Positions 12,546-13,175 of a stretch of DNA of 13,175 nucleotides are shown one piece after another. Every line of letters starts with the position of its first letter. Position 1 is the first letter of the stretch. The position numbers and the translations under genes were made by a program. Origin of the DNA: an uncultured Granulosicoccaceae bacterium (GTDB lineage: Bacteria > Pseudomonadota > Gammaproteobacteria > JABXHR01); NCBI GenBank assembly GCA_937921805.1, contig CAKZUS010000138.1:1-13175 (forward strand), given 5' to 3'. The notes below the pieces were generated by a model that worked only from the letters and a program-made list of their open reading frames with translations, did not search any database and was not told the origin of the DNA.

Positions 12546-13172
12546 ATGGCTAGATATATCGGACCGAAGTGCAAACTCAGTCGTCGTGAAGGTACTGACC
12601 TTTATTTGAAGTCAGGCGTTCGCGCCATTGACACCAAGTGCAAAATGGACACGCCTCCAGGTATGCACGGTGCTAAGTCTAAGCACGGTCGCCCCAGTGA
12701 CTACATGCTACAGTTGCGCGAAAAGCAAAAAGTTCGCCGTATGTATGGCGTGCTAGAGAAGCAGTTTCGCAACTACTATCACAAGTCTGCTCAGAAACGG
12801 GGTGCGACCGGTGAGAACCTGCTCGGCATGCTCGAAAGACGACTCGACAATATTGTCTATCGCATGGGCTTTGCATCAACCCGCGCAGAAGCGCGCCAGT
12901 TGATCAGCCACAAAAGCATCATGCTTGATGATCGCATTGTGAATGTTGCTTCCGTTCAAGTGAAGCCCTCGCAGCGAATCAGCATTCGCGAAAAGGCACG
13001 CAAGCAGTCGAGAATTATGGAATCGATTCAACTCTCTGCTCAACGTGGTCTACCCTCTTGGATGGACGTTGATCATGCGAAATTTGAAGGCGTGTACAAG
13101 GCACTTCCTGATCGCGCTGATCTGCCATCTGAGATCAATGAGAATTTGATCGTCGAGCTGTACTCTAAATAA
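12546..13172 (+). CDS. rpsD: Small-subunit ribosomal protein uS4
   Basis: S4 starts 30S assembly on the 5' domain of 16S rRNA, forms the mRNA entry pore with S3 and S5, and in E. coli represses the alpha operon. The 208-residue protein (E. coli 206) begins MARYIGPKCKLSRREGTDL. It has LREKQKVRRMYGVLEKQFRNYY (about residues 57-78), the S4 RNA-binding domain from about 97 (LERRLDNIVYRMGFASTRAEARQLISH), and ends INENLIVELYSK. It lacks the four-cysteine zinc set, having only Cys9 and Cys32. In the S4 domain the usual VNG turn reads LDD (127-129), and Val137 replaces the usual Tyr. The frame is open upstream to 12474, but that part overlaps rpsK, and MARYIGPK is the family start. No clear ribosome site lies in the 13-base gap, so coupling to rpsK is likely. 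rpoA would be expected next. Confidence 0.98.
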   Translation: MARYIGPKCKLSRREGTDLYLKSGVRAIDTKCKMDTPPGMHGAKSKHGRPSDYMLQLREKQKVRRMYGVLEKQFRNYYHKSAQKRGATGENLLGMLERRLDNIVYRMGFASTRAEARQLISHKSIMLDDRIVNVASVQVKPSQRISIREKARKQSRIMESIQLSAQRGLPSWMDVDHAKFEGVYKALPDRADLPSEINENLIVELYSK

Positions 13173-13175
13173 TCG

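Overview
This window is a complete, uninterrupted run of translation genes: the end of the str cluster (tuf), then the S10, spc and start of the alpha ribosomal-protein clusters. It holds 27 protein genes, all on the + strand. In order they are tuf, rpsJ, rplC, rplD, rplW, rplB, rpsS, rplV, rpsC, rplP, rpmC, rpsQ, rplN, rplX, rplE, rpsN, rpsH, rplF, rplR, rpsE, rpmD, rplO, secY, rpmJ, rpsM, rpsK and rpsD. The window opens 8 bases before the tuf start codon and closes 3 bases after the rpsD stop, where rpoA and rplQ would be expected next.

The host is most probably a gammaproteobacterium. rpmJ directly follows secY with no adk, map or infA between them, rpsD sits inside the alpha cluster, and the protein sequences resemble the E. 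coli proteins closely in motif and length. Genus cannot be judged from this window. GC content looks moderate (not computed). No tRNA, rRNA, mobile element, CRISPR array or foreign-looking gene was seen.

Layout: tuf and rpsJ are only 5 bases apart. A 120-base gap then separates rpsJ from rplC. This is the largest non-coding stretch and it holds a strong intrinsic-terminator-like hairpin plus further possible structure. From rplC (1646) to rpmJ (11725) the 23 genes are packed with gaps of 18 bases or less, and rplD/rplW, rplW/rplB and rplP/rpmC overlap. A second gap of 67 bases between rpmJ and rpsM holds a near-consensus sigma-70 promoter for rpsM-rpsK-rpsD. No gap reaches 300 bases.

Working together, the genes supply EF-Tu, 25 ribosomal proteins spread over both subunits, and SecY, the membrane channel that receives nascent chains from ribosomes whose tunnel exit carries L23 and L29. 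Co-transcription and overlapping starts would help keep the proteins near equal stoichiometry.

The gene content is ordinary. The points worth a second look are regulatory. The long leaders used in E. coli for L4, S4 and the spc promoter have no room at their usual places. A terminator-like element with a competing fold and a boxA-like motif lies instead just after rpsJ, which encodes S10/NusE. Small protein oddities are a Gly-to-Ser change in the KOW motif of L24 and an altered turn in the S4 domain of S4.
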